From positions 3,100,001 to 3,164,000 of the forward strand of contig NZ_CP026952.1 of NCBI RefSeq assembly GCF_003065605.1: a DNA stretch of 64,000 nt, given 5' to 3'. Shown here one piece after another: positions 60,634 to 64,000 of the stretch. This DNA comes from Aeromicrobium chenweiae (GTDB lineage: Bacteria > Actinomycetota > Actinomycetes > Propionibacteriales > Nocardioidaceae). Made by a program: the position numbers and the translations under genes. Under the pieces are notes generated by a model that saw only the letters and a list, made by a program, of their open reading frames with translations, was not told where the DNA came from and ran no database searches. How positions within the stretch are numbered: position 1 is the first letter of the stretch; the number at the start of each line of letters is the position of its first letter.

Positions 60634-63506
60634 AGACGGACCTCCTGCTCGGCTGCGCGTTCCTCGCGCAGGATCTGGCGGTCGATCCGGGCGCCGAGGG
60701 CCCGCAGCAGGTCGAGCACCAGCCCGACGACCACGAGGTAGACGCCGATGTCGAAGGCGGTCGACGTGACCAGGTGCAGCTCGCCCAGGACCGGGAGGTC
60801 GAGATCGATCATCGCGCTCTGGAGCACCGCGCCCCCGAACGCGAGGGGCGCAAGCCCCGACGCGGCCGCGATGAACAGGCCGGTGCCCATGAGCACGCCG
60901 GCGTCGATCGGGGCGGCCTCGTCGAGCTCGTAGCGGCCGCCCGCGAGGTAGCGGACCATCAGCGCGAGACCGGTGACCATCCCGGCAGCGAAGCCGCCGC
61001 CGGGCAGGTTGTGCCCGGCGAGCAGCAGGTAGAGCCCGAAGACGATGAGCACGGGGAACAGCAGCCGGGCCACCACCTCGAAGATGATCGAACGACGGTC
61101 GGGCGGCAGCGTCCTGGGTCCGGGCAGCCAGACCCGGCGTCCCGCGCCGGTCGGAATCTTCTCGACCGACTCCGGGTACGGGATGTCGTACACCCGGCGG
61201 ATCCCGGACATCCTGGTGTCCAGGAAGATCAGGCTCGCGACGCCGGTCGCGGCCGCCACCAGCACGGAGATCTCCCCCAGCGTGTCCCACGCCCGGATGT
61301 CGACGAGGATCACGTTGACGATGTTGTGGCCGCCCCCGAAGTCGACGACCTCGTCCGGGTAGCGCCTCGAGACCGGCTCGGCCGAGCGGGAGCCCGTCGT
61401 GACCAGCATGACGAGGCCGACCGTGATGCCGACGGCCGCGCCGAGGGCCATCCGCAGGTAGCGGCGCGGCGACAGCGGCCGGTCGGTGAAGTGCGACGGG
61501 AGCCGGCGCAGCACCAGCACGAAGATGACCAGGCTCGTCGTCTCCACCAGGACCTGCGTGAGGGCGAGGTCGGGCGCGCCGTGCAGGATGAACAGCATCG
61601 CGGTGCCGTAGCCGGTGACCCCCACGAGGATCACCGCCCGCAGCCGCCGGCGTGAGCGCACCGCGAACAGCGCCGCCAGCACGATGATGACGCCGACCGC
61701 GGCCTGGGCCGGGGTGTCCCACAGCACCACGTCGATCGGCTCGTCCAGGGCCATGAGCACGGCCGTCCCGGGCAGGAGCAGCACGACCACGAGGATGATC
61801 GCGAGGTACGCCGCGACGGAGCCTCGCTGGGTGAGACCGGTGGACTCCACCGCGACACGGTCGACCGTGCGCATCACGAGCCGGTAGCCGTCGTCGGCGG
61901 TCCAGGACGGCGACAGCGCTGACTGCACGCGGCCGAAGTCCACGCGGCGCACGAAGATCGCGACGCCGAGGACCACCGCCAGGACCGAGAAGAGCAGCGG
62001 CAGGCCGAAGCCGTGCCAGAGGCCGAGGTGGGTGTCGTGCGCGCCGGCGGGGAACTGGTGGGTGTACGGCTCGAAGACGTGGGTGAGGGCCGATCCGGCG
62101 AATCCGAGGGCGACCGTGAACACCGTCAGGATCACGGGCGCGATGAGGAAGCCGCGGGGGACCGGGGCGAAGAGCGTCTCGGTCGCGTCGGGCTTGGTGG
62201 CGAACGCGCCCCAGAGGAAACGGACCGTGTAGGCGACCGTGAGCACCGTGCCGAGGATGACGCCGACCAGGACGAGCACAGCCGCGAGCGGGGACAGGTC
62301 CGGGCGGTCGTCGGCCGCGTCGAGCAGCGAGGCGAAGACGCCCTCCTTGGCGACGAAGCCGAGCAGCGGCGGCAGTCCCGCCATCGACGCGCCGGCGACG
62401 AGAGCGGTGCCGAACAGGACCGGGGCGGTCCGACCGACCCCGGACAGCATGCGCAGGTCGCGGGTCCCGGCCTGGTGGTCGACGATGCCCACCACGAGGA
62501 ACAGTGTCGCCTTGAACAAGGCGTGGGCCAGCAGCATCGCCATCCCGGCGAGGGCCGCGGCCCGGGTGCCCACGCTGAACACGACAAGCAGGAACCCGAG
62601 CTGGCTGACGGTGCCGTACGCCAGCAGGAGCTTGAGGTCGTACTGCCGCAGCGCCCGCCAGCCGCCCAGCAGCATCGTGCCGACGCCGAGGACCAGCACC
62701 ACCTCGTGCCACCCCGGGGTGCCCGCGAACGCGGGAGCGAGCAGGGCCACGAGGTACACGCCGGCCTTCACCATCGACGCCGCGTGCAGGTAGGCGCTGA
62801 CCGGGGTGGGCGCGGCCATCGCGCCCGGGAGCCAGAAGTGGAACGGGACCAGGGCGGACTTGCTGAGCGCTCCGACCAGGATCAGCACCACTGCCACTGC
62901 GGTGGCCGTTCCCGTCGGCGGGTCGGCGAGGATCTCGCTGATGCGGTGCGTCCCGGCCTCCTGGCCGAGCACGAGCATGCCCACGAGCATCGCCAGTCCG
63001 CCCAGCGTGGTCACGATGAGCGCCTGCATCGCGGCCTGGCGGCTGGCCCGCTTGGCGGGGTCGCTGCCGATCAGCAGGTAGGAGAAGACCGTGGTCAGCT
63101 CCCAGAAGACGTAGAGGATCAGCAGGTCGTCACACAGGACGAGACCCAGCATCGAGCCCGCAAAGGCGACGAAGCTCCCCGCGAAGGCCGGGAGGGCCGG
63201 GTCGTCGTCGGAGAAGTACCAGGCGCAGTAGGCGAGCACCAGGGTGCCGATGCCGGTCACGATCAGCGTCATCAACCACTGCAGCGCCCCCATGCGGAAC
63301 GCCAGGTCGACACCCAGGCTCGGAATCCAGCTGACCACGTCGCTCGTGGCCTTGCCGTCCCGGATGTCGGCGGTGTGGCTGAGCGCCCAGCCGAAGCTGA
63401 CCAGGGGCACCGCTGCCAGGACCAGGAAGGCGCGGCTGCGAAGCGCGGAGACGAGCCAGGGCGCCATCGCCGCAGCCAGGAAGTGCGCGGCGATCAGCGG
63501 GATCAA
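60630..63506 (-). CDS. mrpA: Mrp antiporter subunit A (with fused B domain)
   Basis: This 958-residue, NuoL-like subunit with about twenty helices is the first gene of the operon. VLYVFWELTTVFSYLLIG holds the TM5 Glu and GALSKSALVPFHFWLPGAMAAPTPVSAYLHAASMVKAGVYL the TM7 Lys. The C-terminal 250 residues carry an MrpB-like part (LFPVLIVFGLYLLLAGHNLPGGGFAAGMVTG), so A and B are fused and no separate mrpB is needed. The complex expels Na+ and maintains pH. Confidence 0.95.
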   Translation of the reverse strand: MIPLIAAHFLAAAMAPWLVSALRSRAFLVLAAVPLVSFGWALSHTADIRDGKATSDVVSWIPSLGVDLAFRMGALQWLMTLIVTGIGTLVLAYCAWYFSDDDPALPAFAGSFVAFAGSMLGLVLCDDLLILYVFWELTTVFSYLLIGSDPAKRASRQAAMQALIVTTLGGLAMLVGMLVLGQEAGTHRISEILADPPTGTATAVAVVLILVGALSKSALVPFHFWLPGAMAAPTPVSAYLHAASMVKAGVYLVALLAPAFAGTPGWHEVVLVLGVGTMLLGGWRALRQYDLKLLLAYGTVSQLGFLLVVFSVGTRAAALAGMAMLLAHALFKATLFLVVGIVDHQAGTRDLRMLSGVGRTAPVLFGTALVAGASMAGLPPLLGFVAKEGVFASLLDAADDRPDLSPLAAVLVLVGVILGTVLTVAYTVRFLWGAFATKPDATETLFAPVPRGFLIAPVILTVFTVALGFAGSALTHVFEPYTHQFPAGAHDTHLGLWHGFGLPLLFSVLAVVLGVAIFVRRVDFGRVQSALSPSWTADDGYRLVMRTVDRVAVESTGLTQRGSVAAYLAIILVVVLLLPGTAVLMALDEPIDVVLWDTPAQAAVGVIIVLAALFAVRSRRRLRAVILVGVTGYGTAMLFILHGAPDLALTQVLVETTSLVIFVLVLRRLPSHFTDRPLSPRRYLRMALGAAVGITVGLVMLVTTGSRSAEPVSRRYPDEVVDFGGGHNIVNVILVDIRAWDTLGEISVLVAAATGVASLIFLDTRMSGIRRVYDIPYPESVEKIPTGAGRRVWLPGPRTLPPDRRSIIFEVVARLLFPVLIVFGLYLLLAGHNLPGGGFAAGMVTGLALMVRYLAGGRYELDEAAPIDAGVLMGTGLFIAAASGLAPLAFGGAVLQSAMIDLDLPVLGELHLVTSTAFDIGVYLVVVGLVLDLLRALGARIDRQILREERAAEQEVRL

Positions 63507-63537
63507 CGAGTGCTCCTCCAGAGGGGGCCGGGGGGTC

Positions 63538-63960
63538 TCAGTCTAATGGTCGCCTCAGCTCGGCCGTCACCCGCAGTCCCTGCTGGTCGTCGACCGTCCA
63601 CGCGTCGCACAGCTGGTCCACGATGGCCAGTCCCCTGCCGCGCACCCCCGCGCGCGTGAGCTCCAGCGCCTGCAGCTCGGCGGACTTCCCGCCGTCGCAG
63701 ACGCTGATGCGCAGCACGTCGTCGGCGATGCACCAGGAGACGTCGAGGGTGTCGTCGCCGCTCGGCCGGCCGTGCTCCAGTCCGTTGGCGGCGAGCTCCC
63801 CGAGCACGAGCTCGGCGTCGATGACGAAGGACTCGCCGAAGCCGAGACCCTCGAGCTCGTCCACCAGCCGGCGTCGCGCGACCCCGGCGCTCGTGGCGTC
63901 GAACGGCAGCCGCAGGCTCGTGCGGGGGTCGTCGTCGGCATGCGTGTGGGGTGCGGGCAC
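63538..63960 (-). CDS. RsbW-like serine kinase/ATP-binding protein
   Basis: This 140-residue GHKL ATPase of the anti-sigma-factor type has the N-box LVLGELAANGLEHG and G1/G2-like VCDGGKSAELQALELTRAGVRGRGLAIVDQLCDAWTV. The GTG at 63960 is used as start, but the frame stays open to the window edge (reading V-V-E-Q-A-C-S before it), so the gene may begin outside. Such proteins bind a sigma factor or phosphorylate an antagonist. Its partner is not in view. Confidence 0.75.
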   Translation of the reverse strand: MPAPHTHADDDPRTSLRLPFDATSAGVARRRLVDELEGLGFGESFVIDAELVLGELAANGLEHGRPSGDDTLDVSWCIADDVLRISVCDGGKSAELQALELTRAGVRGRGLAIVDQLCDAWTVDDQQGLRVTAELRRPLD

Positions 63961-64000
63961 CGAGCACGCCTGCTCGACGACGTTGTCCGGGACGCTCTCC

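Noticed and set aside
60199-62712. 837-codon frame giving an Arg/Pro/Gly-rich N-terminus to mrpC
   Set aside because: The upstream part is mrpA in another frame. Only the last 144 codons are the real mrpC.

Overview
The window is chromosomal DNA of a very GC-rich actinobacterium. Start codons are often GTG, stop and start codons overlap throughout (ATGA/GTGA), and an Mce operon lies beside the ribosomal protein genes. The gene content fits Nocardioidaceae (Aeromicrobium- or Nocardioides-like), but this is an inference from content, not from a marker comparison. I see no insertion sequence, prophage, integrase or CRISPR array.

Layout: 1-7.4 kb (minus strand) is an Mce lipid-import operon: Mkl ATPase, two YrbE permeases, MceA-D and the first codons of the next gene. 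7.6-12.3 kb is tRNA-Trp-secE-nusG-rplK-rplA-(frameshifted lipoprotein)-rplJ-rplL. 12.4-18.2 kb is housekeeping: adenosine deaminase (frameshifted), two DUF4190-type membrane proteins, murB, rpmG, tRNA-Met, tRNA-Thr, pyrD and a methyltransferase. 18.2-20.4 kb is a divergent cAMP module: a cyclic-nucleotide-binding protein facing a membrane adenylate cyclase.

20.4-44 kb is largely a stress region. It holds two hemerythrins, a large KatE catalase, a manganese catalase operon with envelope proteins, short-chain dehydrogenases, small hydrophilic proteins and a SigB/SigF-type sigma factor. About ten sites from here to 54.6 kb match the actinobacterial general-stress promoter (GNNT-N14-16-GGGTA), including one in front of the sigma gene itself. 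Set within it are a TetR/MFS efflux pair, a TetR/SDR pair with a repeated operator, a choloylglycine-hydrolase-family enzyme, an HNH protein, nnrD and a phosphatase.

44-50.7 kb is a catabolic cluster. The minus-strand operon is CoA-transferase, citryl-CoA-lyase-like protein, hydroxyquinol-type intradiol dioxygenase, DoxX and a GAF-ANTAR regulator. Divergent from it are an amidohydrolase and a PcaR-like IclR regulator. The shared promoter region carries mirrored promoters and a duplicated palindrome. 50.7-57.3 kb holds an MBL-fold hydrolase, two formaldehyde-dehydrogenase-like zinc dehydrogenases, a TrhA/hemolysin III protein and a lactate monooxygenase-like flavoenzyme. 57.3-63.5 kb is a complete six-gene Mrp Na+/H+ antiporter operon (A-C-D-E-F-G), followed by an RsbW-like ATPase at the window edge.

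Four genes are broken by what looks like one missing base in a C/G run of four or five. This pattern points to base-calling errors rather than four independent pseudogenes.
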